Assembly (NCBI RefSeq): GCF_910591885.1
Contig: NW_025963555.1
Span: forward strand, 3,038,001 to 3,102,000
Source of the DNA: Bombus terrestris
Lineage: Eukaryota; Arthropoda; Insecta; Hymenoptera; Apidae
Direction: 5' to 3'
DNA length: 64,000 bases
A program made the translations under genes and the position numbers. Positions 23,447 to 35,609 of the stretch are shown here, piece by piece (the stretch's first letter is position 1; each line of letters starts with the position of its first letter). The notes under the pieces were generated by a model, which did no database searches, was not told where the DNA came from, and saw nothing but the letters and a program-made list of their open reading frames with translations.

Positions 23447-25430
23447 CGTGTCATTACCGAATATTGTCAGACATTTCGGACATCACATTGCACTGTTCTA
23501 TGTGGAAATAGTACTATTTATATGAAACTATTTATAAACTGTAAACATTTGTCAGTAGGCAATAGGATAAAGACTTCCGGCTCCTCGGGCTGGTGCGAAT
23601 ATTTCAATGTCCGTATGTGCCAAACCGTTGGTTTGTGACACACCTTTACGCGTATCTCGCTCGCTGCGCTCGCTCGAAAACTATAGCCTAACCTAAAACC
23701 AATCCATCTTGCGTTCATTATTCGATATGGTGGCGACATATTTCGAATTTGCGAACGTGTGGGATCGGTTGTGAGGTTGGACAGGATTTCTTCGAGCGAG
23801 CGAGCAACGATCACAATTTCCAAGCTATACATATACCGTATATTGCCTTGCATATATTTCGTGTTATTACCTAATTTTGTCAGACATTTCGGACATCACA
23901 TTGCACTGTACGATGTGGGAATAGTACTATTTATGTGAAACTATTCATAAACTGTATACATTTGTCAGTAGGCAATAGGATAAAGACTTCCGGCTCCTCG
24001 GGATGGTGCGATTATTTCAATGTCCCCATGTGCCAAACCGTTGGATTGTGACACACTTCTCCGCGTCCCTCGCTCGCCATGCTCGCTCGAAAGCTATAGC
24101 CTAACCGAAAACCAATCCCTCTTGCGTTCATTATTCGATATGGCGGCGACATATTTCGAATTTGCGAACGTGTCGGATCGGCTGTGAGGTTGGACAGGAT
24201 TTTTACGAGCGAGCGGAGCGAGCGAGCAACGATCATAAATTGCAAGCCATACATATACCGTATATTGCCTTGCATATATTTCGTGTTATTACCTAATTTT
24301 GTCAGACATTTCGGTCATCACATTGCACTGTACGATGTGGGAATAGTACTATTTATGCGAAACTATTCATAAACTGTATACATTTGTCAGTAGGCAATAG
24401 GATAAAGACTTCCGGCTCCTCGGGCTGGTGCGAATATTTCAATGTCCGTATGTGCCAAACCGTTGGTTTATGACACACCTCTTCGCGTTCCTCGCTTGCC
24501 GTGCTCGCTCGAAAGCTATAGACTAACCGAAAACCAATCCCCCTTGCGTTCATTATTCGATATGGTGGCGACATATTTCGAATTTGCGAACGTGTCGGTT
24601 CGGTTGTGAGGTTGGACTAGATTTTTACGAGCGAGCGGAGCGAGCGAGCAACGGTCACAATTTCCAAGCTATACATATACCATATATTGCCTTGCATATA
24701 TTTCGTGTTATTACCTTATTGTGTCAGCCATTTCGGACATCACATTGCACTGTACAATGTGGAAATAGTACTATTTATGAGAAACTATTCATAAACTGTA
24801 TACATTTGTCAGTAGGCAATAGGATAAAGACTTCCGGCTCCTCGGGCCGGTGCGAATATTTGAATGTCCCCATGTGCCAAACCGTTGAATTGTGACACAC
24901 CTCTCCGCGTCCCTCGCTCGCCGTGCTCGCTCGAAAGCTATAGACTAACCGAAAACCAATCCCTCTTGCGTTCATTATTCGACATGGTGGCGACATATTT
25001 CGAATTTGCGAACGTGTCGGATCGGTTGTGAGGTTGGACTAGATTTTTACGAGCGAGCGGAGCGAGCGAGCGACGGTCACAATTTCCAAGCTATACATAT
25101 ACCATATATTGCCTTGCATATATTTCGTGTTATTACCTTATTTTGTCAGCCATTTCGGACATCACATTGCACTGTACTATGTGGAAATAGTACTATTTAT
25201 GAGAAACTATTCATAAACTGTAAACATTTGTCGGTAATCAATAGGATAAAGACTTCCGGCTCCTCGGGCCGGTGCGAATATTTGAATGTCCCCATGTGCC
25301 AAACCGTTGAATTGTGACACACCTCTCCGCGTCCCTCGCTCGCCGTGCTCGCTCGAAAGCTATAGCCTAACCTAAAACCAATCCCTCTTGCGTTAGTCAT
25401 TCGACATGGAGGCGACTTATTTCAAATTTG
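23330..25430. repeat. 5-monomer duplication, copy 1 (2101-bp period)
   Basis: 23330-24773 is repeated at 25431-26874 with an offset of 2101 bp (5 x 422 minus the 9-bp loss). Rare shared variants include GGATCGAATGTGAGG (23340 and 25441), GATTTCTTCGAGC (23786 and 25887), GATCATAAATTGC (24231 and 26332) and TTCCTCGCTTGCC (24488 and 26589). Very few differences separate the two copies, so this is one of the youngest duplications in the window. Confidence 0.9.
23518..23930. repeat. 413-bp monomer, 9-bp loss in arm B
   Basis: Short arm CGAGCGAGCGAG at 23793-23804, preceded by GATTTCTT. Same lineage as the 19729 and 25619 copies. Confidence 0.9.
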
Positions 25431-26874
25431 GGAAAGTGTCGGATCGAATGTGAGGTTGGACTAAATTTTTACGAGCGAGCGGAGCGAGCGAGCGAAGATC
25501 TCAACTTCCAAGATATACATATACCATATATTGCCTTGCATATATTTCGTGTCATTACCGAATATTGTCAGACATTTCGGACATCACATTGCACTGTTCT
25601 ATGTGGAAATAGTACTATTTATATGAAACTATTTATAAACTGTAAACATTTGTCAGTGGGCAATAGGATAAAGACTTCCGGCTCCTCGGGCTGGTGCGAA
25701 TATTTCAATGTCCGTATGTGCCAAACCGTTGGTTTGTGACACACCTTTACGCGTATCTCGCTCGCTGCGCTCGCTCGAAAACTATAGCCTAACCTAAAAC
25801 CAATCCATCTTGCGTTCATTATTCGATATGGTGGCGACATATTTCGAATTTGCGAACGTGTGGGATCGGTTGTGAGGTTGGACAGGATTTCTTCGAGCGA
25901 GCGAGCAACGATCACAATTTCCAAGCTATACATATACCGTATATTGCCTTGCATATATTTCGTGTTATTACCTAATTTTGTCAGACATTTCGGACATCAC
26001 ATTGCACTGTACGATGTGGGAATAGTACTATTTATGTGAAACTATTCATAAACTGTATACATTTGTCAGTAGGCAATAGGATAAAGACTTCCGGCTCCTC
26101 GGGATGGTGCGATTATTTCAATGTCCCCATGTGCCAAACCGTTGGATTGTGACACACTTCTCCGCGTCCCTCGCTCGCCATGCTCGCTCGAAAGCTATAG
26201 CCTAACCGAAAACCAATCCCTCTTGCGTTCATTATTCGATATGGCGGCGACATATTTCGAATTTGCGAACGTGTCGGATCGGCTGTGAGGTTGGACAGGA
26301 TTTTTACGAGCGAGCGGAGCGAGCGAGCAACGATCATAAATTGCAAGCCATACATATACCGTATATTGCCTTGCATATATTTCGTGTTATTACCTAATTT
26401 TGTCAGACATTTCGGTCATCACATTGCACTGTACGATGTGGGAATAGTACTATTTATGCGAAACTATTCATAAACTGTATACATTTGTCAGTAGGCAATA
26501 GGATAAAGACTTCCGGCTCCTCGGGCTGGTGCGAATATTTCAATGTCCGTATGTGCCAAACCGTTGGTTTGTGACACACCTCTTCGCGTTCCTCGCTTGC
26601 CGTGCTCGCTCGAAAGCTATAGACTAACCGAAAACCAATCCCCCTTGCGTTCATTATTCGATATGGTGGCGACATATTTCGAATTTGCGAACGTGTCGGT
26701 TCGGTTGTGAGGTTGGACTAGATTTTTACGAGCGAGCGGAGCGAGCGAGCAACGGTCACAATTTCCAAGCTATACATATACCATATATTGCCTTGCATAT
26801 ATTTCGTGTTATTACCTTATTTTGTCAGCCATTTCGGACATCACATTGCACTGTACAATGTGGAAATAGTACTA
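25431..26874. repeat. 5-monomer duplication, copy 2
   Basis: Counterpart of 23330-24773, lying directly after copy 1. The match ends around 26874, where this copy has TACTACTTATGTG and GTCAGTGGGC instead of TACTATTTATGAG and GTATACATTTG. Confidence 0.9.
25619..26031. repeat. 413-bp monomer, 9-bp loss in arm B
   Basis: Short arm at 25894-25905. Duplicate of the 23518 copy through the 2101-bp duplication. Confidence 0.9.
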
Positions 26875-27719
26875 CTTATGTGAAACTATTCATAAACTGT
26901 AAACATTTGTCAGTGGGCAATAGGATAAAGACTTCCGGCTCCTCGGGCTGGTGCGAATATTTGAATGTCCCCATGTGCCAAACCGTTGGATTGTGACACA
27001 CCTCTCCGCGTCCCTCGCTCGCCATGCTCGCTCGAAAGCTATAGCCTAACCGAAAACCAATCTCTCTTGCGTTAGTCATTCGACATGGAGGCGACTTATT
27101 TCAAATTTGGGAACGTGTCGGATCGGATGTGTGGTTGGACTAAATTTTTACGAGCGAGCGGAGCGAGCGAGCAACGATCACAATTTCCAAGCTATACATA
27201 TAGCTTATACTGACTTGAATATATTTCGTGTTATTACCTAATTTTGTCAGCCATTTCTGACATCACATTGCACTGTACTATGTGGAAATAGTACTATTTA
27301 TGTGAAACTATTCATAAACTGTAAACATTTGTCAGTAGGCAATAGGATAAAGACTTCCGGCTCCTCGGGCTGGTGCGAATATTTCAATGTCCGTATGTGC
27401 CACACCGTTGGTTTGTGACACACCTTTACCCGTCTCACGCTCGCTGCGCTCGCTCGAAAGCTATAGCCAAACCTAAAACCAATCCATCTTGCGTTCATTA
27501 TTCGATATGGTGGTTACATATTTCGAATTTGCGAACGAGTCGGATGGGTTGTGAGGTTGGACTAGATTTTTACGAGCCAGCGGAGCGAGCGAGCAACGGT
27601 CACAATTTCCAAGCTATACATATACCTTATATTGCCTTGCATATATTTCGTGTTATTGCCTAACTTTGTCAGCCATTTCTGACATCACATTGCACTGTAC
27701 TATGTGGAAATAGTACTAT

Positions 27720-28132
27720 TTATGAGAAACTATTCATAAACTGTAAACATTTATCAGTAGGCATGAGGACAATGACTTCCGGCTCCTCGGGCTGGTGCGA
27801 ATATTTGAATGTCCCCATGTGCCAAACCGTTGGATTGTGACACACCTCTCCGCGTCCCTCGCTCACCGCGCTCGCTCGAAAGCTATAGCCTAACCTAAAA
27901 CCAATCCCTCTTGCGTTAGTCATTCGATATGGAGGCGACTTATTTCAAATTTGGGAAAGTGTCGTGTCGGATGTGAGGTTGGACTAACTTTTTACAGGCG
28001 AGCGAGCAACGATCACAACTTCCAAGATATACATATACCTTATATTGCCTTGCATATATTTCGTGTTATTACCTAATTTTGTCAGCCATTTCGGACATTA
28101 GATTGCACTGTAGTATGCGGAAATAGTACTAT
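27720..28132. repeat. 413-bp monomer, 9-bp loss in arm B
   Basis: Arm B region reads TTTTTACAGGCGAGCGAGC (27990-28008). The AGG makes it distinct from the other short arms. Confidence 0.88.
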
Positions 28133-29246
28133 TTATGTGAAACTATTCATAAACTGTAAACATTTATCAGTAGGCAATAGGACAATGACTTCCGGCTCCT
28201 CGGGCTGGTGCAAATATTTCAATGTCACCATGTGCCAAACCGATGGATTGTGACACTCCTCTCCGCGTCCCTCGCTCGCCATGCTCGCTCGAAAGCTATA
28301 GCCTAACCGAAAACCAATCCCTCTTGCGTTAGTCATTCGACATGGAGGCGACTTATTTCAAATTTGTGAACGTGTCGGATCGGATGTGAGGTTGGACAAA
28401 ATTTTTACGAGCGAGCGGAGCGAGCGAGCAACGATCACAAATTGCAAGCCATACATATACCTGATATTGCCTTGCATATATTTCGTGTTATTACCTAATT
28501 TTGTCAGACATTTCGGACATCACATTGCACTGTACGATGTGGAAATAGTACTACTTATGTGAAACTATTCGTAAACTGTATACATTTGTCAGTAGGCAAT
28601 AGGATAAAGACTTCCGGCTCCTCCGGCTGGTGCGAATATTTCAATGTCCGTATGTGCCATACAGTTGGTTTGTGACACACCTCTCCGCGACCCTCGCTCA
28701 CCGTGCTCGCTCGAAAGCTATAGCCTAACCGAAAACCAATCCCTCTTGCGTTAGTCATTCGACATGGAGGCGACTTATTTCAAATTTGTGAACGTGTCGG
28801 ATCGGATGTGAGGTTGGACAAAATTTTTATGAGCGAGCGGAGCGAGCGAGCAACGATCACAATTTCCAAGATATACATATACCTTATATTGCCTTGCATA
28901 TATTTCGTGTTATTACCTAATTTTTTCAGCCATTTCGGACATTAGATTGTACTGTAGTATGCGGAAATAGTACTATTTATGTGAAACTATTCATAAACTG
29001 TAAACATTTATCAGTAGGCAGTAGGATAAAGACTTCGGGCTCCTCGGGATGGTGCGAATATTTCAATGTCCCCATGTGCCAAACCGTTGGATTGTGACAC
29101 ACTTCTCCGCGTCCCTCGCTCGCCATGCTCGCTCGAAAGCTATAGCCTAACCTAAAACCAATCCCTCTTGCGTTAGTCATTCGACATGGAGGCGACTTAT
29201 TTCAAATTTGGGAAAGTGTCGGATCGGATGTGAGGTTGGACTAAAT

Positions 29247-29275
29247 TTCTTCCAGCGAACGGAGGGAACGAGCAA
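29247..29275. repeat. Degenerate arm B
   Basis: Arm B here reads TTCTTCCAGCGAACGGAGGG followed by AACGAGC, against the usual TTTTTACGAGCGAGCGGAGC followed by GAGCGAGC. About six substitutions fall in roughly 25 bases with no length change, while the flanks are ordinary alpha sequence. No other copy in the window looks like it. Confidence 0.8.
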
Positions 29276-29820
29276 CGATCACAACTTCCAAGATATACAT
29301 ATACCTTATATTGCCTTGCATATATTTCGTCTTATTACCTAATTTTGTCAGCCATTTCGGACATTAGATTGCACTGTAGTATGCGGAAATAGTACTATTT
29401 ATGTGAAACTATTCATAAACTGTAAACATTTATCAGTAGGCAATAGGATAAAGACTTCCGACTCCTCGGGCTGGTGCGAATATTTGAATGTACCAATGTG
29501 CCAAACCGTTGGATTGTGACACACCTCTCCGCGACCCTCGCTCACCGTGCTCGCTCGAAAGCTATAGCCTAACCGAAAACCAATCCCTCTTGCGTTCATT
29601 ATTCGATATGGCGGCGACATATTTCGAATTTGCGAACGTGTCGAATCGGTTGTGAGGTTGGACAGGATTTTTACGAGCGAGCGAAGCGAGCGAGCAACGA
29701 TCACAAATTGCAAGCCATACATATACCTTATATTGCCTTGCATATATTTCGTGTCATTACTGAATATTGTCAGACATTTCGGACATCACATTGCACTGTT
29801 CTATGTGGAAATAGTACTAT

Positions 29821-30229
29821 TTATATGAAACTATTTATAAACTGTAAACATTTGTCAGTAGGCAATAAGATAAAGACTTCCGGCTCCTCGGGCTGGTGCG
29901 AATATTTCTATGTCCGTATGTGCCAAACCGTTGGTTTGTGACACACCTTTACGCGTATCTCGCTCGCTGCGCTCGCTCGAAAACTATAGCCTAACCTAAA
30001 ACCAATCCCTCTTGCGTTCATTATTCGATATGGTGGCGACATATTTCGAATTTGCGAACGAGTCGGATCGGTTCTGAGGTTGGACTAGATTTTTACGAGC
30101 GAGCAACGGTCACAATGTCAAAGCTATACATATACCTTATATTGACTTGCATATATTTCGTGTTATTACCTAATTTTGTCAGCCATTTCTGACATCACAT
30201 TGCACTGTACTATGTGGAAATAGTACTAT
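29821..30229. repeat. 409-bp monomer, 13-bp loss in arm B
   Basis: Arm B is cut to CGAGCGAG at 30096-30103, the shortest arm class in the window. Confidence 0.9.
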
Positions 30230-30417
30230 TTATGTGAAACTATTCATAAACTGTAAACATTTGTCAGTAGGCAATAGGATAAAGACTTCCGGCTCCTCGG
30301 GCTGGTGCGAATATTTGAATGTCCCCATGTGCCAAACCGTTGGATTGTGACACACCTCTCCGCGTCCCTCGCTCACCGTGCTCGCTCGAAAGCTATAGCC
30401 TAACCTAAAACCAATCC
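30003..30417. repeat. Two-monomer (831-bp) duplication, copy 1
   Basis: Repeated at 30834-31248. Both share the 13-bp loss in arm B, CGGTTCTGAGG, CACAATGTCAAAGC and TTATATTGACTTG. The spacing of 831 bp is two monomers minus 13. Confidence 0.88.
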
Positions 30418-30651
30418 CTCTTGCGTTAGTCATTCGACATGGAGGCGACTTATTTCAAATTTGGGAAAGTGTCGGATCGGATGTGAGGTTGGACTAAATT
30501 TTTACGAGCGAACGGAGCGAGCGAGCAACGGTCACAATTTCCAAGCTATACATATACCATATATTGCCTTGCCTATATTTCGTGTTATTACCTTACTTTG
30601 TCTGCCATTTCGGACACCACATTGCACTGTACTATGTGGAAATAGTACTAT

Positions 30652-31060
30652 TTATGAGAAACTATTCATAAACTGTAAACATTTGTCGGTAATCAATAGG
30701 ATAAAGACTTCCGGCTCCTCGGGCCGGTGCGAATATTTGAATGTCCCCATGTGCCAAACCGTTGGTTTGTGACACACCTTTACCCGTCTCTCGCTCGCTG
30801 CGCTCGCTCGAAAGCTATAGCCTAACCGAAAACCAATCCATCTTGCGTTCATTATTCGATATGGTGGCGACATATTTCGAATTTGCGAACGAGTCGGATC
30901 GGTTCTGAGGTTGGACTAGATTTTTACGAGCGAGCAACGGTCACAATGTCAAAGCTATACATATACCTTATATTGACTTGCATATATTTCGTGTTATTAC
31001 CTAATTTTGTCAGCCATTTCTGACATCACATTGCACTGTACTATGTGGAAATAGTACTAT
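30652..31060. repeat. 409-bp monomer, 13-bp loss in arm B
   Basis: Same short arm at 30927-30934, sharing its flanks with the 29821 copy through the 831-bp duplication. Confidence 0.9.
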
Positions 31061-31248
31061 TTATGTGAAACTATTCATAAACTGTAAACATTTGTCAGTA
31101 GGCAATAGGATAAAGACTTCCGGCTCCTCGGGCTGGTGCGAATATTTGAATGTCCCCATGTGCCAAACCGTTGGATTGTGACACACCTCTCCGCGTCCCT
31201 CGCTCACCGTGCTCGCTCGAAAGCTATAGCCTAACCTAAAACCAATCC
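30834..31248. repeat. Two-monomer (831-bp) duplication, copy 2
   Basis: Counterpart of 30003-30417 including the same 13-bp loss. The two losses therefore derive from one event followed by duplication. The match ends where this copy reads CTCTGACGTTAG and the other CTCTTGCGTTAG. Confidence 0.88.
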
Positions 31249-31419
31249 CTCTGACGTTAGTCATTCGATATGGAGGCGACTTATTTCAAATTTGGGAAAG
31301 TGTCGGGTCGGATGTGAGGTTGGACTAAATTTTTACGAGCGAGCGGAGCGAGCGAGCAACGATCACAACTTCCAAGATATACATATACCTTATATTGCCT
31401 TGCATATATTTCGTGTTAT

Positions 31420-33045
31420 TACCTAATTTTGTCAGCCATTTCGGACATTAGATTGCACTGTAGTATGCGGAAATAGTACTGTTTATGTGAAACTATTCAT
31501 AAACTGTAAACATTTATCAGTAGGCAGTAGGATAAAGATTTCCGGCTCCTCGGGATGGTGCGAATATTTCAATGTCCCCATGTGCCAAACCGTTGGATTG
31601 TGACACACTTCTCCGCGTCCCTCGCTCGCCATGCTCGCTCGAAAGCTATAGCCTAACCTAAAACCAATCCCTCTTGCGTTAGTCATTCGACATGGAGGCG
31701 ACTTATTTCAAATTTGGGAAAGTGTCGGATCGGATGTGAGGTTGGACTAAATTTTTACGAGCGAGCGGAGCGAGCGAGCAACGATCACAACTTCCAAGAT
31801 ATACATATACCTTATATTGCCTTGCATATATTTCGTCTTATTACCTAATTTTGTCAGCCATTTCGGACATTAGATTGCACTGTAGTATGCGGAAATAGTA
31901 CTATTTACGTGAAACTATTCATAAACTGTAAACATTTATCAGTAGGCAGTAGGATAAAGACTTCCGGCTCCTCGGGATGGTGCGAATATTTCAATGTCCC
32001 CATGTGCCAAACCGTTGGATTGTGACACACTTCTCCGCGTCCCTCGCTCGCCATGCTCGCTCGAAAGCTATAGCCTAACCTAAAACCAATCCCTCTTGCG
32101 TTAGTCAATCGACATGGAGGCGACTTATTTCAAATTTGGGAAAGTGTCGGATCGGATGTGAGGTTGGACTAAATTTTTACGAGCGAGCGGAGCGAGCGAG
32201 CAACGATCACAACTTCCAAGATATACATATACCTTATATTGCCTTGCATATATTTCGTCTTATTACCTAATTTTGTCAGCCATTTCGGACATTAGATTGC
32301 ACTGTAGTATGCGGAAATAGTACTATTTATGTGAAACTATTCGTAAACTGTAAACATTTATCAGTAGGCAGTAGGATAAAGACTTCCGGCTCCTCGGGAT
32401 GGTGCGAATATTTCAATGTCCCCATGTGCCAAACCGTTGGATTGTGACACACTTCTCCGCGTCCCTCGCTCGCCATGCTCGCTCGAAAGCTATAGCCTAA
32501 CCTAAAACCAATCCCTCTTGCGTTAGTCATTCGACATGGAGGCGACTTATTTCAAATTTGGGAAAGTGTCGGATCGGATGTGAGGTTGGACTAAATTTTT
32601 ACGAGCGAGCGGAGCGAGCGAGCAACGATCACAACTTCCAAGATATACATATACCTTATATTGCCTTGCATATATTTCGTCTTATTACCTAATTTTGTCA
32701 GCCATTTCGGACATTAGATTGCACTGTAGTATGCGGAAATAGTACTATTTATGTGAAACTATTCATAAACTGTAAACATTTATCAGTAGGCAGTAGGATA
32801 AAGACTTCCGGCTCCTCGGGATGGTGCGAATATTTCAATGTCCCCATGTGCCAAACCGTTGGATTGTGACACACTTCTCCGCGTCCCTCGCTCGCCATGC
32901 TCGCTCGAAAGCTATAGCCTAACCTAAAACCAATCCCTCTTGCGTTAGTCATTCGACATGGAGGCGACTTATTTCAAATTTGGGAAAGTGTCGGATCGGA
33001 TGTGAGGTTGGACTAAATTTTTACGAGCGAGCGGAGCGAGCGAGC
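31420..33045. repeat. Homogeneous run of four alpha monomers (simple 422-bp period)
   Basis: Monomers with landmarks 31483, 31905, 32327 and 32749 are nearly identical to one another, unlike neighbours elsewhere. They share GGGATGGTGCG, ACACTTCTCCGCG, CTCGCCATGCTCGC and alpha segments. CGTCTTATTACC follows in three of them (near 31838, 32258 and 32680). Single changes include AAGATTTCC near 31538, TTTACGTG near 31906, AGTCAATCG near 32103 and TTCGTAAAC near 32341. The fifth copy onward reverts to CGTGTTATTACC. This looks like recent single-monomer amplification. Confidence 0.9.
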
Positions 33046-34879
33046 AACGATCTCAAGTTCCAAGATATACATATACCTTATATTGCCTTGCATATATTTC
33101 GTGTTATTACCTAATTTTGTCAGACATTTCGGACATTAGTTTGCACTGTAGTATGCGGAAATAGTACTATTTATGTGAAACTATTCATAAACTGTATACA
33201 TTTGTCAGTAGGCAATAGGATAAAGACTTCCGGCTCCTCGGGCTGGTGCGAATATTTGAATGTACCAATGTGCCAAACCGTTGGATTGTGACACACCTCT
33301 CCGCGACCCTCGCTCACCGTGCTCGCTCGAAAGCTATAGCCTAACCGAAAAGCAATCCCTCTTGCGTTCATTATTCGATATGGCGGCGACATATTTCGAA
33401 TTTGCGAACGTGTCGAATCGGTTGTGAGGTTGGACAGGATTTTTACGAGCGAGCGGAGCGAGCGAGCAACGATCACAAATTGCAAGCCATACATATACCT
33501 TATATTGCCTTGCATATATTTCGTGTCATTACCGAATATTGTCAGACATTTCGGACATCACATTGCACTGTTCTATGTGGAAATAGTACTATTTATATGA
33601 AACTATTTATAAACTGTAAACATTTGTCAGTAGGCAATAGGATAAAGACTTCCGGCTCCTCGGGCTGGTACGAATATTTCATTGTCCGTATGTGCCAAAC
33701 CGTTGGTTTGTGACACACCTTTACGCGTATCTCGCTCGCTGCGCTCGCTCGAAAACTATAGCCTAACCTAAAACCAATCCATCTTGCGTTCATTATTCGA
33801 TATGGTGGCGACATATTTCGAATTTGCGAACGTGTCGGATCGGTTGTGAGGTTGGACTAGATTTTTACGAGCGAGCGGAGCGAGCGAGCAACGGTCACAA
33901 TTTCCAAGCTATACATATACCATATATTGCCTTGCATATATTTCGTGTTATTACCTTATTTTGTCAGCCATTTCGGACATCACATTGCACTGTACTATGT
34001 GGAAATAGTACTATTTATGAGAAACTATTCATAAACTGTAAACATTTGTCGGTAATCAATAGGATAAAGACTTCCGGCTCCTCGGGCCGGTGCGAATATT
34101 TGAATGTCCCCATGTGCCAAACCGTTGAATTGTGACACACCTCCCCGCGTCCCTCGCTCGCCATGCTCGCTCGAAAGCTACAGCCTAACCTAAAACCAAT
34201 CCCTCTTGCGTTAGTCATTCGACATGGAGGCGACTTATTTCAAATTTGGGAAAGTGTCGGATCGGATGTGAGGTTGGACTAGATTTTTACGAGCGAGCGG
34301 AGCGAGCGAGCAACGGTCACAATTTCCAAGCTATACATATACCATATATTGCCTTGCATATATTTCGTGTTATTACCTTATTTTGTCAGCCATTTCGGAC
34401 ATCACATTGCACTGTACTATGTGGAAATAGTACTATTTATGTGAAACTATTCATAAACTGTAAACATTTATCAGTAGGCAGTAGGATAAAGACTTCCGGC
34501 TCCTCGGGATGGTGCGAATATTTCAATGTCCCCATGTGCCAAACCGTTGGATTGTGACACACTTCTCCGCGTCCCTCGCTCGCCATGCTCGCTCGAAAGC
34601 TATAGCCTAACCGAAAACCAATCCCTCTTGCGTTCATTATTCGATATGGCGGCGACATATTTCGAATTTGCGAACGTGTCGGATCGGTTGTGAGGTTGGA
34701 CTAGATTTTTACGAGCGAGCGGAGCGAGCGAGCAACGGTCACAATTTCCAAGCTATACATATACCATATATTGCCTTGCATATATTTCGTGTTATTACCT
34801 TATTTTGTCAGCCATTTCGGACATCACATTGCACTGTACTATGTGGAAATAGTACTATTTATGAGAAACTATTCATAAA
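33046..34879. repeat. Mixed monomers joining two HOR zones
   Basis: Monomers 33171, 33593, 34015 and 34437, typed beta, beta, alpha, beta. The stretch 33.4-34.2 kb matches 38.05-38.85 kb at an offset of 4642 bp (11 monomers), sharing GGCTGGTACGAATATTTCATTG, CCTCCCCGCG and AAGCTACAGCC. The latter two lie near 34141 and 38783. Confidence 0.75.
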
Positions 34880-35588
34880 CTGTAAACATTTATCAGTAGG
34901 CAGTAGGATAAAGACTTCCGGATCCTCGGGCTGGAGCGAATATTTGAATGTCCCAATGTGCCAAACCGTTGGATTGTGACACACCTCTCCGCGACCCACG
35001 CTCACCGTGCTCGCGCGAAAGCTATAGCCTAACCGAAAACCAATCCCTCTTGCGTTAGTCATTCGACATGGAGGCGACTTGTTTCAAATTTGGGAACTTG
35101 TCGGATCGGATGTGTGGTTGGACTAAATTTTTACGAGCGAGCGGAGCGAGCGAGCAACGATCACAATTTCCAAGCTATACATATAGCTTATATTGACTTG
35201 AATATATTTCGTGTTATTACCTAATTTTGTCAGCCATTTCTGACATCACATTGCACTGTACTATGTGGAAATAGTACTATTTATGTGAAACTATTCATAA
35301 ACTGTAAACATTTGTCAGTAGGCAATAGGATAAAGACTTCCGGCTCCTCGGGCTGGTGCGAATATTTCAATGTCCGTATGTGCCAAACCGTTGGTTTGTG
35401 ACACACCTTTACCCGTCTCACGCTCGCTGCGCTCGCTCGAAAGCTATAGCCAAACCTAAAACCAATCCATCTTGCGTTCATTATTCGATATGGTGGCGAC
35501 ATATTTCGAATTTGCGAACGAGTCGGATCGGTTGTGAGGTTGGACTAGATTTTTACGAGCCAGCGGAGCGAGCGAGCAACGGTCACAA
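34880..35588. repeat. 14-monomer-spaced block, copy 1
   Basis: Matches 40788-41496 at an offset of 5908 bp (14 x 422). Shared rare variants are CCGGATCCTCGGG, CTGGAGCGAATATTTG, CGACCCACGCTCACC, GGAACTTGTCGG and CTTATATTGACTTGAATAT. The match ends near 35588, where this copy has CACAATGTCAAAGC. Confidence 0.88.
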
Positions 35589-35609
35589 TGTCAAAGCTAT
35601 ACATATACC

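Larger units (their letters stand above)
26875..29820. repeat. Mixed monomers, no clear HOR
   Basis: Seven monomers, landmarks 26876 to 29399, typed alpha, beta, alpha, alpha, alpha, alpha, beta. I see no local duplication. The 27298 and 27720 monomers are relatives of 41189/41611 and 44553/44975 far to the right: they share GAACGAGTCGGAT, CGAGCCAGCGGAGC and TTATTGCCTAA. The 28977 monomer shares CGTCTTATTACC with the homogeneous run at 31.4-33.0 kb. Confidence 0.75.
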
